Part shown: positions 47,771 to 62,700 of the stretch, piece after piece | Position numbering within the stretch: the stretch's first letter is position 1 | How the letters are laid out: each line of letters opens with the position of its first letter | NCBI RefSeq assembly: GCF_030936135.1 | Contig: NC_082631.1 | Location: 924,721 to 988,720, forward strand | Length of the DNA stretch: 64,000 nucleotides | Reading direction: 5' to 3' | DNA from: Gavia stellata | Taxonomy: Eukaryota; Chordata; Aves; Gaviiformes; Gaviidae | Position numbers and translations under genes: made by a program | Notes under the pieces: model-generated | Databases searched by the model: none | What the model was told of the DNA's origin: nothing | The model's input: only the letters and a program-made list of their open reading frames with translations

Positions 47771-50700
47771 CTCCTTGGGCCCCCTTTAAGCTTTCAAGAG
47801 GGCGATTTGCTCCCCTGGTCTTCAGCTCGCCCGGCTGGTGGGTTCCTTTAAATTTTCAAGCTAAATTTTCTCGGTTTTCCAGGTTGTTTCCTACTTTTGT
47901 ACGAGTTGTTTGGAAAGTATAAAGCCGCAGGGCTCAGCTCCCGGAGAGGGGAAACTCTTGAGCCGCTCTCCTGCGTTTTTTGGGCGCCGTGTTGGGTGGG
48001 AAGGGAGAAACCGCCGTGCTCTTGGAAGCCGGAGCCGGCTGGGGAGCGACTGCTCTTTCCCGGGGGATTTCGTGGGTGAAATCCCGGAGGAGCGAGGTCA
48101 GTTTGCACCGTGGGGATGTCGGTTCGCACGGACGCTCGGTTCCTCGTTTAATGCGGTAATTAGCCGCTGGCGTGAAAGTGAAGACTGTTCCTGCTCGCTT
48201 CAAATGCACGTTGGCCGCAAGAGATGCGGCTTTACGCAGCTAATTAACAGCGGGGAGTAAAAGTCTGTTCGTTATAAACTCGGGCTGCTCTCACGTTTAT
48301 TCCCGAGCCCATATCCTTATCCTCCTCTGCTTTTTATTTTCAGCAATGCTTTTCAAACTTAAAAAAACACGAGTAATTCTCCCTCCAGATAACGTTAAAG
48401 TTTCCCCGCTCTCTTCGGCAGAAGTTTTCCCAAGAAAACTCTTGAAAGCCCCGTTATTCTTTGGGTACGTACCACGTACTCCATCGAAAGCTTCGCAGTG
48501 TCGTTTTAAGAATAAATAGCAGCGCCGTTGCTCGTAGGGCTGTGTGTTATAACGTAAAGAATTAAGCTGGCAATTAAGTCGGTAACGGATTTGTGTCGCC
48601 CGGTAGCTTTACGGGGCAGCGAAAGGACCCCCCGGTTGTGTGAGGTGTTGCCGTGGTTGGGTTATTGGCTTCTGGTTTTCATATCTGCGTCGTCCGTCAA
48701 AAGTCTCGGGGTCGTTTGAGCGACTTAAAACGCTCGTCGTAGTTTGATGGAGGCTGGGTTTTAGCCGTTTGTGGCGCGGCGGCTTCAGGTTAAGCTTAAG
48801 TGCTCTAATTAAGCTCTACTTAAGCTTCTCGTGGCAAAGTTTAGCTCGATTTAGGCAAGAAAATGAATCGAGCTGCTTTGGGCAACCGAAATATTGACGA
48901 TTTCAACCTTGCAAACGCTTAAAAGGCCGCTGTAACTTCGCTGCATAAGTACTTTATCTTCGGTGGGATTATTACCAATGCAAGCGTTTGTGGAGATTAA
49001 TGTAAATGGAATTTACGTCGCTGCAAGGTTCTAGTATTCGATTTGAGGCCGTGTGAGCTAAAGGTCGCCCTCGGCCGTTTTCTGGCGTTAGGCGAGGGCC
49101 CCTTCGTGTTTGAAAACACGAGGCAAAGGAAAACACTTGAATTCCCTACACCTGAACTCGAGGAACCCCGACAGCGACTGTAAATAACCGTGCTGTACGG
49201 GGCGGGGGGAATCCACTCGCGCGAGACCGGCTGTTCCCACGCGGCCTCTCATCTTTGCTCCTTGGCGGAGGACGGGATTCCTCGTTTAGAAGTAGTAAAA
49301 CACGACTTTCCTGATTATTTTATCCCCCCCTCAACTACGGTAATTGCTTAAAGCTGAATAACCGTTGCTGCCGCTTTATCTGATGATACTCAGTGTGACT
49401 TCGGTGGAGGTGACCAGCTATTACCTAAATTACCGCGGGCAGCGAAGCCATCGTTAGCGTAAATCCCGTTTCTGTTTTAAGAGGGAGCAGGGATTGTGCT
49501 CCGGTTGGAGGCTGGCTCAGGTAGGAATCGTTCTCACCCCGGCAAACGACCGGCCGGTCGCTCCGGTGCTTCTAATTACTTTTTATTAAGTTCTTCTCGG
49601 TCTTCCACGCTTCGGTCGAGGGGAGCTGTAGTCGAATGTACGTAATCAAACGCCCCTCGTTATGTTTTCTAGATATTTTGGAACAGTTTCTCCAAAGTAA
49701 ACTTTACAGCCTGGTAATTATCTACTGGCAAACAACGTTTGGACCGAGTTCAGGAATGTAAACCATTTATTTGCAGGAGGATATTTTACCTTAACCCCGT
49801 GCGAAATCTCCGAGAGAAGGAACCTGGGCGCAGCGAAAACGGGGTGAAATCCGTAGGATTTGAGGCGGCGATAACGCTTAATTAACCTCAGTGTTCCCCG
49901 GATCCGGCGGGGAGGATAAAGGCGATGGGTGATGGTTCGTGAAATAATATTTCCTCCTGGTTAAAGCAGCGGGCTCGGTGCGAGCGTTGCCTCCCTAAAT
50001 ATAGAAGGGGCTTGGGAGTGGGACGGCGTCTGGTTTTGGGAGATAGCAGCGGGCAGATCACCGTAACCCGACCGCGTCTGCTTGTGGGGGGCTTCGACAA
50101 AGCCCAGATCCCTTGGGAAAGCATCGGATAAGGGACGTTAACGTGCGCGGGGAGGGAAAAACAACCGATGGTGGCTGTTAGGAGGGGGTTTGTGTCGCCT
50201 CGAGGCTCGTCGCATGCCATCTGCGTTGGGTTCTAGGGTGAATCGCGTCTCGGCTTCCGCCGAAGCAGCGAGTGGGGAAGAAATCTGTCCCCGATACCGC
50301 TGGAGGAAGGGTTTGAGTCCAGGTTTTAATCTGGTTTTTGACCTTTCTTGCTACGAAAAGGAGGAAAACGAAGTCCCTGTAAGCTTAGGAGGGAATTGGT
50401 AGGGGTTTTTTTGGGTGTAATTGAATAATAGGTATTTTAAAGCTCTCTAATATCTAAATCCGAAAGCTTTTGGAGAAATATTGGCAGTGTTACTGGGGTT
50501 TTTTTGGGTGAGGATTAGTGTGATTCAAAGAGCAGCTCTGCAGAGCGGATGCGAGAGGGGAAGCTGCCCAGCGGAGCCAGGGAGTCCCAGCGTAGGGAGC
50601 TCGCGTGCCGCTTCGGGATCCGCCTTCCTCTCCGGGATAAGTCCCCCGGCTGCTTCGAATCTCGGTTATTTCAAAGCAGAATATCAAAGTAACTTTCCTT

Positions 50701-53700
50701 AGCCAGGATTAAGAAGACCCGGTTGTATACAAGCCATGAAGGAGTCGTCATCCTGCTTTAAAACTTCCAGAACCGAGCTACGGATAAGTCACAGTGATGG
50801 AAAAAGGACTGGGATTCTGCTGTACCGACACACAAATTAGTTTATCCGTATTGACGTGGAAGGGTGAAGGGTTTATCGCCGTCGCTTGTGCTGCCGAAGC
50901 TCCCGTCGAGCGAGCTGGGACGTTTCGGGGTTGGTTCACGATAAAAACCCTGGGTTTCGTTTCAAGGGAGCGCTCTGCAACCTCTTATTTTTATTAAACA
51001 CCTCAGAAGGGTTCGATATTCGTTAAATATCACTTTGGAGGAAATACCGAAAGGTCGTTTTGGGTCAAGAGCAAAAGTTAAATTCCAGCACATGGGTTTT
51101 ATGCTCCGATTTCTCTGGAAATTCTGGGAGACTTTGGTGGTGTTTGGGGAAGGTGTCGGAAAAACAGCGTTGTGTTTCTCTCTGCTTTGGTGACCAAAAG
51201 GATTAAGAGTGTTTTTGGTGCGTTACAAACTTGCGGTGTCTTAATTCACGTCTCCCGCCTTATGACGGACACCTCCACGCAGGGCCGGCTCTGTCGGGAT
51301 GGGATATTTTCCGTACGGCTTTGGATATCGCTTGGAGCATCAAGGGAAAGGTATCGGGATGTGGGAAGGATGCGGAATACCTCAAAGTGAGACTGAAATT
51401 CCCGGCTGGGAACTGGGGAGGAGGACCCAAACCCGCAAAGACCCAAAACTCGTCTTTTTAAGCGCGTTTCATCCTTCTTTTGTGACTATTTTTGAGCTTC
51501 TTCTGCAGGAACTTCACGCTGTGTGTTGCCTTCGGTTGGAATTGGGGGGAAATTGGGAGTTTTAATCCAGAATTACTGAGACCAAAGTGTTTGGGAAGTG
51601 TCGGCGTGCGTTTGAGGAGCAAAACTTGCCTCCTGGGTCTTTCTGATCCCTATTTTAATGGGAGATTCCTGGTATTTTAGTGTGGGGCAGGGGGAATTTT
51701 GTCCCTTCGGTAACCGCTCGCGTCCCTGTCACCGCTTGTTAACTGTGAGCGGGAGGAGAGTTACTAATTACAACTATTCCAAAAGGCTCGGGATGATCCA
51801 GCCGTGACGAGCAGCTCTCGCTCCGAGATGGCATAGATCCAGAGAAACATAGAACAGCCTTAAAAAAAAAAAAACAAAAAACAACGTAAAACCAACCAAA
51901 ACCAGGAACTGTTCGGTAGCGGCGAGGACTTGGGCAAACATCCTGAAACCAGAAACACCGTAAGCGATAGCCCGGAAATGGGAAATTGTGGATCGGTCTG
52001 AAATTTAAGGGATTTCATGTTGGTTTGTTGCCTTCCAAAGAAATATTCCCGGTTTAGGAAAGGGAGGGCGCCGAGGGCGTGCAGGTTTTGTGTCCTTCGT
52101 TAGGCAGGGCTTAGTCCAAACGCTGATTTTTGTTCAATTAAGTTGTTTTTAGAACGTATTTCAAGCCTAATCAAGCTTTGCGACCTTCTAACGCAGCTCA
52201 GGAGCGTTCCTGTAATGACAATATCAAACCCGCAAAGTAAAAAACCTCATGGTTCTAAGACAAAATACCCCAAAACCTGATGTCCCGTGGGAAGCAAAGG
52301 AGTCTCGGAGCCTGCAGAGCAAACATCCACATCGGACACATCGGACAGCTGCTGAGTGAAATAAGAATTCCCTGGGGCAGGTCTGCCTTCCCCGATTGCA
52401 AATTATTTTGCTTTTTTCCGTAATATTTTAACCGACGGGCCGGGTGTGCTGTCAGATCCTTGCGGGTTTCCTTTGGTAAGTCAGCTAAAACCCGAGATTT
52501 CGGCAAATCGCCGAAAACCGGACGTTGGGGCGGTTTTCCTCCCAGTTCTAGAAGCATCTAGCACGTCTCGGGGGTTATCAGAAAATATCTATAAATCCGA
52601 CAGAGTTGGGGATTAGCAGAAAGGTGATCGGAATTCCTGGGATTTTATTCAGAGCGGGCTGACGTGAGCTCGCCCCGCGACTTGCTGGGGGAGTTGTTGG
52701 AGCAAAACCGCCTTCACCCGACTTAAAAATGGGTTTAATTGACTTATAAAGCGTAAAGTTGTGCTTTAGTCGTGTGGGTCCTCGTTAGCGCTGATGGATT
52801 ATTAGGCTTAGCGAGCTGCGAGGGGGGTTGGACGGGCGAGAGCAGCGCTAACGAAGCGGTTTGTGTTTTATTTGAATGGGCGCGGAATTAAATCAAAATG
52901 TGAGCTTTATAGGTCGGGTTTTGCCTTCCTTATGTGACGAGCAGCGCACTTAAAAAAAAAAATCCGAATAATGTTAAATGAATACACGCGTAATTAAGCA
53001 ATTACGTGTTTAAACGAACCTGGGTACTTCAGCAATTAAATAGTCCTTTACAGTATCGTGTCAGCTTAATTTAATTACTGTCTGCCGGCACGTTGGCTTC
53101 AATAACTGAGATACGAAAGAAAAACAAGCTGGGAAACTTAAATTATGTCATACCTGCTAATTAAAATAACGTTTCAAACTTATTTGAGCTTTTCTGAGGT
53201 GATTTATCCCGGAGATGCGCCGCGCGCTTGGAGCGATCAGTCAGCGGAGTTTCAGATTATGTAAAGAATAATCCAGACGTTTATAATAAATGAATTATAA
53301 GAAACGAGCTGCAGTAAATAAACTATTTAAGGAGCTGTAATCGCACGGACTGGCGAAAGGTTTGCGATTCGCTGTTGTATTTTTTTTTTCCCCCCCATCA
53401 GTAGCAGCCGCTTCTCGAGAGGCGAATCCTTGCGGTGAAAATTAACGGTAACGAGAGCGGAGAAATAGGAAGGTAGGATGCTGGGGGAAAAATGGCATAT
53501 TTGAGGTGCTTTCGCAGCTTCTTCTCTACACCGTGAGCAAAAGAATGAGACGTTTGGCTCAGGAATGTGCCGTTTGATTTATTTTTTCAATAAAACCTGT
53601 GTTTATAGAGGTGCTCAGCTCGCAGATGTTGGTACTCGGGTACATTCCCACCCCAAGGCTTGACCGGAGCCGGAGCTCCGTAGGGAAGGAGTTTGCAGGT

Positions 53701-56700
53701 AACCGATGAGCCGCGGTCTCCTGGGGAAGTTTTGGGTTGAAAAGAAGTGGAAGCGGTGCGGAGGAAGGATCGCTTTTTATCCTTTTCCGTTTGCTGGAGT
53801 CGCAAGCACAACTCGGTTCATCTTCGGGTAGATCTCAACTTTAGGTAAGATCAGTTAAACCCCCAAAATACTTAATTTTAGTGAAATACGGGCGATCTCA
53901 CCCCAGGGGGGGTCTCTGCCTGCTCCGCAGCACACCCGCGCGTCGCCGTTCGTGTCAACGAACGTTATCGCCCGATAACTCGGGTCATTCCTCCCTCCGG
54001 GCTTTCTCAGCCGTAACCTGCTGTTTTCCCTCCCGCTCCAAAACATTTGCGCAGCCACGTGGGGGAACTGTTATTTTTTATTAACGCGGTTATTTTGGGC
54101 TGGGAGAGGAACGGGGCAGCCGGGCGGCACCGCAGCCGGATGAATAACTGCGTCTGTCTTCGGACAAGCGAGGAAAAAGTTGGTTTTCACCTTGTTTTGG
54201 GTTTATGCAGTTTGCTTTGGTAAAAAGGAGATGCCCGGGATGCGTTTGCTGCGTCGAAGCGCAGGGAACCTATCTGCGCGTGGTAGGAGTCTTGGTTTAT
54301 GGTGAAGATCCTCGGTTGATGGTTACGGGTCAACTTTGGAATGCTTCCCCTTCCTTCTCCTCAGCTGCACTCCCAGAGCTCTTTTGATACCCGGTTGCGT
54401 CGCGGGTTGTTCTGGAGCAGCCACGGACTCCGTCACGCCAGAAAAATAAGCTTTAGTGGCCCAAAAACTTCCCAAAATAAGTGTGTATTCATAATTTCTT
54501 CCTCTCTCTGTAATTTCTGTCGCTGTAAGGTTTTTTTTCTCCCCGCTTCTGGCCGGGGAAGTGATCCGACGGGCACAGCTCTTCCTCCACACCGGCGGGT
54601 TGTAGGGACGCCGGCGGGTTGTAGGGACGCGCGGCTGCGGTCTCACCTCCTTCGTGCTTGGCTCAAGCGGAGGTTTTCGGAGTCAGCCTTGGCTTAACCC
54701 CGCGGCCACTCGGCCTGCGGGAAGGACTCGGCACGGAAACATTTTCCCTGGGCCTATCCTCAAGGCAAAATTCCTTTTTTCCGGAATATTTCTGCTATGC
54801 CCGTCCTCTCTTGAACTGTATTTTTCGATTTGCGAAGCCAGTGTGAAGAATTTAGGATTTACATTGTTTAAATCAAACGCAGGGACAGAAGCTCAGCCAG
54901 GCTGGGTAGGCGTGCTCAAATTTTTACTCTTCTTCACATTTTGGGTTGTAGAGCTCCTTTTTCTTTTCTTTTTTTCCTGCATTTTTAGAGAGAACACGCA
55001 GTGCAGCAAGTTAAAACACTGAGCACGACGAACAGAGCCCCGTTCCTGAAGCGCTTGCCTTCTTGGAAAGTCATGAGGCAGTTCTTAATCACCCAGTCGC
55101 CCTTTTTATGCTAATTTGACGAGCTGAAGAGGTATTAAAACCCTTAAAAAATAATATCCTTGGGGCAGGAAGTTTTTCTGGGCTGAGTGGCAGTGACTGA
55201 AACCCTGGGAATTGAGAGCGGCTTGCGAGACGGGCCGGCTCTCCTCAACTGCTTTGCTCCTGAAACTTTAAGCCCGGCTTAAAGCTCGGCGGTGCAAAGT
55301 CCCTTTTGCTCCACGCCTACGCCCCTTCCTTGCGTAAGACGGGAACGATGGGAAATGGGACCCGTTGGGTTGTCTTTAATTAATACACCGGTGGTGATTG
55401 ATCAAATCGAAGATACTCACCAATAAAAATCGTGTGGGGCTGCACAAAAACTGGGACTAAATTGCTGCTGTGAGATTGTCTTCGTAGGTCCAGCTTTCCT
55501 GAGCTCAGTGCACCTCTTTTTTTTTTTCCTGAAGTACCTGAAAACCATCATTCTTCATCTTTTACGTATGAACTCCTGTTTCGGAAGAGGATAATTTGAA
55601 AGGCGCATAATTTATAGGAGCGTTGGGGTTTTTTTTTTGGCTGGCAGGTCTTGATTGTCGTTATAAAAAATACACGAAACACTAAATTATTTGCCGTGGT
55701 TCCTTTATTTTAACGAGCTAGGCGCCGAGTAGCTGCGGCTGAGTCGGGAAATCTCTTCGCTAACAGCATCCCTGCGTTGGAAATCCTTTGCCGGGCTGGT
55801 TTATCCGGTTATCCGAGGGCTCCGGGGAAAGGTGGTTGCGGAGGCAGGGTGAGCTTGGGTCCTGCGGAGCTGAACCTTGGAGGGTTCTGATGAAATACGC
55901 TGCAATTCCGCCTCGAAAAACATGCCAGCGTTGCAGCCCTGGCATGCCAGCGAGCCGGCTGAGACGTCAGCCTTGTAGCAAGGCTAGAAATTAAATCAGT
56001 CTCCTTCTAAAAGCTATTTTCCCTCCTCTTCTGTCTGACAAAAATCCTTAAAAGCATCATGTTTTGTACCTAAACCCTTGATTTCTGGAAGAATCAAGAT
56101 TTTTAGGTTGAAAATTAAAATTCCTCTTGTGGAGTTGCTGATGAGGGTTGAAAATGGTCAGGTTTAAAAGCCAACACTGAGCTCGCATCTCTCTTCCCCT
56201 CCCGGAAAAATCAGCTTCGCTGCCGTCCAACTCTGCTGCCGCACCCGAGAGGTGGAACGACCAGTTCCTCGTCATTTGGAGACGGCGGCGTAGCGGGGAT
56301 CGGTCACGGGCGCCCGGAGCCTCCTCTGAACCCCAACGCGCTGCTCGTGTTAAACTTAAAACTACGTTTCTGCCGCAAAATTAGGAATTCGGGCTGCTCC
56401 CGGTCTCTCCCGATTAATTCCGTGCGTGTATACGGGCTGCGGCGTAGTAGGGATTGAGATTTGCGCTCAAATTGTCTCTATTAGCTTTTTTTTTTGAAGG
56501 TGAAACTGTAATAACTCCAATCCAGAGCGCCCAGCCGCAGTTTTGGAGGGAGCTGGCTTTCGCAACCGAGGTGTTCCCCATCTCCTGGACTCGAAGGGCC
56601 GGAATGACTCTGGACGCTGCCGAGTAGGAGCTAATTTCCCCCTCGAAGAAAGAAAATCGGAAGAAATCAATTTAAATCACTTGCCTTGAAATCACTTGCC

Positions 56701-59700
56701 CTAATCCTTGAAGTCCTGCTGCTCGCGGCTCTCCCCTAGATCTCATTCTTTACGAGAGGGGCGAAAACTGCGGCGAGCGCGCTGTCGGCGATGATTTTCT
56801 TCAACATAGCACGAGGAGTATTCGTTCCACCAAAGCTGACGCTGAAGTTGAAAGTTTTGGCGCAAGAGGCGGGTTCTTTGGCAGAAAAATCGCTGTCAGT
56901 GTAAATTATCATCTCGGCTTGTGTTATATTTGCTTTTATAAAGGGTTTTTAATTCCTGGCCGGTAGGTATTTCCCCGTTTGCAAGATTTGGGTGATAAAC
57001 CGCTCGTATTTATCTACTGGAATTACAGCAGCAGGAACGTCCCGGTAGTAAGACCTCAAACCCTCTGCGCGCGGTGCCAAATACATTTTGTTTTTACGGT
57101 ACGAGCGGCGAAGCCGCGTCTTTATTACGTTGCCGTGCGTAGACAAAGTCGCTTCGCAGAGTCCAGAGTTTAATACCAGGGAGAGGACGAGATTAGAGTG
57201 CAAATCGCTGGTCCAAAGGTTACCCGAGATGTTTGTGGTTGGTTTTTTTGTTTGGTTTGGTTTTTTTTTTTTTAATTTGTAGGTAGGTTTCCAGCAAGTC
57301 AGGGTACGCACCGACCCCGCCTGGAAAACCCGAGCGACGCGAGCCCGGCTGCGCTCAATAACTCGACGTCTTGCTCTGGTTTAGGGAGCTCGGGAAGGAT
57401 TCGGTGATGGGTAAAAGGGGTGAACGCTAAAAATAGGGTTTGCGCTTCGCTGCTAGCTCCGAACTAAACGTCACCGTGATTTTCGATGTATTTAAGGAGA
57501 CGATTCGCAACTTCGGGCTGCTCCCATACCCCCGGCGTGATTCTTTCCTGCTGAATTGGGGTGTAATTAGAGTTAATTTGGGCACGGTCCGGTTCCCCGG
57601 GGGGAAGCGCGAAGGGGAAAGGTGTGGTGCTGCTCTGCAGGACAAAGTTTGAGCTCTTCTTTTTTTTTTTTTTAATTTATTTTCTGCTTGTGAAGTGGTG
57701 CTTACGGCTTTTGAACGCCTCCCTCTGCCCGCGGAGTCACTGGTATGGGGTGGGGAAAAGGAGGATAAAAAGTGAAAAGGGTGAAAAATAAGACTTCTTA
57801 TCCTGTTGCTAACAAAACTGAACATCTGAAGTGGTAAACTAAGACATCTCTGAGCACAAAGACAAGGGAGCAGGGTCACTTTGTAGAATAAAGGTAGCAA
57901 AGAGCCTTTTACTGCTTCTCCCTGCCTGCGTTTAGGGCTGGACGCTGTCCTGGAGAGAAGAATTCCCTCTAAAAACCGTATCAGGTTACAAGAAAAACAA
58001 GATTGCCGCTTATTCCTGCTGTTGGGTCGGAGACGACGTATTTACAGATGGGACTGACCTTGTGCCTGTTGACGGATGTTTGTTTGCAGAGCTGCTGATC
58101 GCTCTTCTAGTCCGAGGGGGAAAATTCCAACTGTTTGTGGAGCCCGGGGAGTAAAAGGTGGATTTTCGGAGTGCTTTGGTGTCCTCTGACACCCCTTTTA
58201 AGGTACAAGCGGCTGAGGGGGGATGTATCGTTACTAGGCAGGGTCTTTGGAGCAGTTTTTTGGGGGTATCTTCTTTTTTAGAGCCGTGCAACTGCGTAAG
58301 GGTTAGTAAAACAGGTCTTTGCTTAACGGATACTACTCTTAACGGGACGCGGAATGACTTCTAGGTCTTAGACGTGATCTGATGTCCTTCTCTTCTGAGC
58401 CTAGCAGCTTTGCTTTTAACCGCTTTAACCATCCTGCTGGTTTTAATACTTTTTTTTTATATCTCAGGACAGATTTAACCAGTTAAGGGCACTGTGTATT
58501 TCACATTTTCAAAACATTTTTTGTTTCGCCTTCTCCTTTTTATCAGCTATTTTTGGTCTGACCTTGGCTTGTCCTTTCTTACCTCAAGCTTCCAGGGAGG
58601 TTTCTCCGGGAAAGGCGGCTATTCGGGAGCCCCGTGTTCTTGCTGACTATTGATAGCGCCTGAAAAATGCGATGCTGGGCAGCTGCGGTCTCTCGGTATC
58701 TACAGACGTGGGCTGAAGAGGAACGTGGATTCAGCTAGAGCTACGGGGCAGAGCTGTTATTGCAAGGCTGATATTGAAAGGTTTGGCACCCAAAATGTGC
58801 TTCTAAAAACACCTAGCCTGAAGGCGAGGTTATTTTAGACTCGGTATTTGAATCCTTACGCTCAACCTGACTTTTTTTAGACAGAAACTATCTTTTAGAT
58901 GTGTGGTTTAAGCCTGGTTATTGATCAACGACGCTGAGACATCCTTTGAGAGCTTACGTTTAACTGTTTTCTCTTAAAACGAAGCTCAAGGAGGTTGATA
59001 GCCCCTCTGTGGATTAATGATTTATTAAGAGACTCGAGGTAGGAATGCGCGGTAGCTTGTAGAGGAGGAAGGTCCGTCTGTTTACACCCGTGTTTTTTCA
59101 GTGCACTTGAAAAACAGTGTAGGAAAAGGGATGAATGATCTTGCTGGTTGCAAAAATAACCCCAGAAAAGGTCCCGAAAGGGGCTGAGGCGCGTCGGTAA
59201 TTGCTTTTTAGTGGTAGAGAGAAGGTGAAAAGGCAGCGACTTAAAGTCAGTCCCTAGCAGAGACGGGGGTCTTTAATTATTTTGAATAATAAGTGTCTCT
59301 GAGCCGTGTTTTGGAAGGGTGGAGGGTGGATTTGCGAAGCGTCGCTCTTTCTTTTTCACCAGAGGTGGGATGGTAGATGTTTGATGTGCTCCCGTACGGC
59401 CGCTTCTCCTCCTCTCTCCTTATCTCTTATCACCTGGATGGCGTTGGCCTTCCTCACCCCTTGACTTGTTCCACGCCGTTAAGAAATCGCTTTACGAACC
59501 CAGAACTGCCTCGATATTCCACCCTGGAATATTCCCGGTGTTCGTTGGGGCGATTGGAAGATGGGGCGGCTCCGTGGAGGGGTTGCTGCGGTTGAACCAA
59601 GATCTGCAGGACCTGAGCTTGAGATCTTGGGGAGGTTTCTGATCTTCTTCAGTTAACGTGAGCTCAGGGCTTTTGCCACGCGACGTCTGCGTTGTCTGAC

Positions 59701-62700
59701 CTCACCTACGAGCTCGTTTAGGCTGAAATAGGTAATTTACTCCGTGGTAAGGATTAGCAGGAACATCTCAGCTCCGAGTAATCTTCCTGCGACTCCAAGC
59801 GTACCCAGGAGGACGTGTCCTTCCCCGCCTCACCAGAGAAAGTTTATTTTATTGTCAGTGACGGAGTGATTTACAAGTGAGTTTAGGTTGCTCGTTAGCC
59901 TGACGACTTTCCAAAAAAATCCCTGTTTAATTTGGGAGGAGCTTGGAGCTGTCTCGCAGCCCCAGCTCTCCTCTAAGCGTGCTTGCGCTTGGGGCACACT
60001 GACCCTGAAGTGGATCACTGGGTTTTCTCCTCCGCCGAGTCGCTCGCTCCCATTTTAATTTAAGTGGGAGTAGAACCGTGCTCTCCATGTTACATCGCCC
60101 GACTTGTCCGGGCGTTAGTCACGCTACCGGCACCGCAGCCGCTTGCTGCGTGAAATGTCTTCCCTCCTGGATAAACGTCGAGGTTGGTGTTGATTGCTCT
60201 GCCTGTAAGCTTTTGAATTCATTTTTACGTGGTTTATAAAATGTGGTGGCTTCGTACGCTCAACTCTGAGAATTGTCGGTACCAAATTATCAATTAGTGG
60301 GGGGAAAAATTGGCTTTTCTGGCTGCAGCCTTGTGCTGAAGATAGCTTCTGGCCGAGGGAGGGGAGGAGGAGAAAGTCCCGCTGCTCTAACGGCTCCGTA
60401 TCAGACTTGTTCTAATAACAAAACTTGCAGCTGCTGATACTTTCTAAACTTGTGATTTTCAGGTCTTTCAAGGCTGTCTCTGCAATTAAGAGAAAGGAAA
60501 CGGCCAATTTCTGGGATCGGTTAGACTGCGAGACTTGACCAGACAGAAATTTGACTATAAAACCACCTCTGGTTTTTGTTTTGACACAATACTTCTGAGT
60601 ATTTGCCTCTGGTTTTCCTCTCACGGCTTTGTTTTAGCTTCTTAATCCTTGAAAGAAAAGACTTGGGTTGTTTCAGACTCTGAGCCTCATACTGTAAGTC
60701 CAGAACACGTTTCCGAGGTGCAGCACGACTGTAGGGAGGATAAAATACCCATTTTGGGAGTGCACGAGGAGTCAACTTGCTTTCAGACGGCTTTGAAAGA
60801 CCCCGGGTCCAAGTTCTGGCTTGAAGCTCGTCGCCGAGCTTGAGTGCCGCTGGCGTAAGCGCCCTTAAAATACGAACGCGTCCGGGACTCCCGGTGCCCT
60901 GAGCTGCTCGGAGGAGACGGAGGCTCGATAGTTTGAGATGCGTTGGCTTTGCTTTTTAATTGCTCAGTCTGCTCGCTCATCAGAAAATTTTGAGATGGAT
61001 TTCTGACTTCTGTTCCGTGGTCGAAGCTCGCGTGCTTTGAAGGTCCGAGTCTGATTGCTTGGGGCCCTGAATTGATCTTAGATAAGCTTTGACTATTTTC
61101 CGAGCTCTTCGGTGGCTGCGATGCTAAAACAAATTCAAGAATGAGGATGCTTGGAGGGAAGTGGGGTCTTGTTTGGGTTGGGGGAGGACAATTTTTGGGG
61201 CACAAACCCTTTTCAGATACAAACTGCTTAAGCCTCAAGGTAAAACCTCGTCGACCTGCAGGTCCTGGCCAGGAAGCACCCAGCAACTTCCTTCTATCCC
61301 TGTGGCTTAATTGCGCTTTGAATCCGTGGATCTCTGTTTGTAGCTGGATACTCCGCTTCTCCTGCTGCTAATTAAAGGATTTGAGGCTAAATTGGTCTCG
61401 TTGGAAAACTCTTTCCACGTTACGGAGCGCTGATACGTGCAGCTGATGACCTGAATTTAAATCTCATACCTAGCACGTTTAAGCGCTTTACTCTCTATTA
61501 AATTCACATTATTAATTTTAAATTATGCTTCTGCCGGACGGGACAGGGCGAAGTTTGTTCCGTTCATCACGAGAATGAGAAATTTAGTCCCTTCCTTTGC
61601 AAAAATGTCGAGTATCTGTATGTAACTCGCTGGGAAAGCGGGGAAAATCTGGTACCGGAGCTGGGTAACGTGCAGATTCAAATGGGCATTTACCTATAGG
61701 GCATAGAGAAAATTACTAAAAGCAGGAGAAATTTAAGCAAAAAAAACCATTGCTGAAATATATTTTGCATGATAAGATGTTTCCCACTTATTTTAAGCAA
61801 AATTCTTGGCTTTATATATTGGATTTGCCTTGTCTGGCCTGTTGGATACCTATACTTGCCTGACGTGGACTAAAGTACCTATTTCACCTATAACGACCGA
61901 AACTGTTGATTTTTGGGTAGGTTCTGCTGGGTTTAACATCAGTTTTCACTTCAATTCTGACTCCAGTTGTGGGATATCGCTCATCCCTGTCCTCCCCTCC
62001 CTTAAATATCCGAAATCCTCCGCCCGGAGACGCAAAACCTGCTCATGTTTGTCCTCGTTTCCCGTTGGTTTTGTTAAAACAGCTGATTTTTCTATATATT
62101 TTCTTGCTTTAAAATCAGAGCGGTTCTTGCAGAGGTATTAAGGTTCTCCTGCTGTAGAAAATTGAGCTTTTTACCCTCAAATAAAAAGGCTGCGTCGTAT
62201 TTGGGGCCGGCACTGGAGTATTAGCTCGAGCGTAACTGGTTTTTTGGCAGCTCTTCGGTATTACACAGGTCTGAGGATTGTAGACCAGAAATTAGAGGCA
62301 CAATTTGGTGCGCCTTTACTCCTGGTTAGGCTTCATCCCAGCACAGATTTATTTAAATGCTTAAAAAGCGTTTAGTGCTGGTGTCTGGCGAAGCTCTGTG
62401 AACACAGGAGGAGTCTGAGATGAGGGTAAGGAGGAGGAAAACCTTGCCCGCTATCCAAAGCACCGGAAACTCCCTATTTTATTTTATTATCCTCTGTTTT
62501 TGCTAGCTCTTCCTAGGAAAAGCCTTATCCGCAGCTTCAGCCCAGGCTGCCCACGCAGCCCTTGGTGAGCAACATCCAACGTACGGACTCGGACTTTGGA
62601 TCATCAAAATAACGTTCCCAGGGTCGCGTCCGGGTCTGCGGCTGCCGTTGGCTTTGGATATTGGTGTGGAAATTCGGATATCCAGGTGAATCAGGTACCA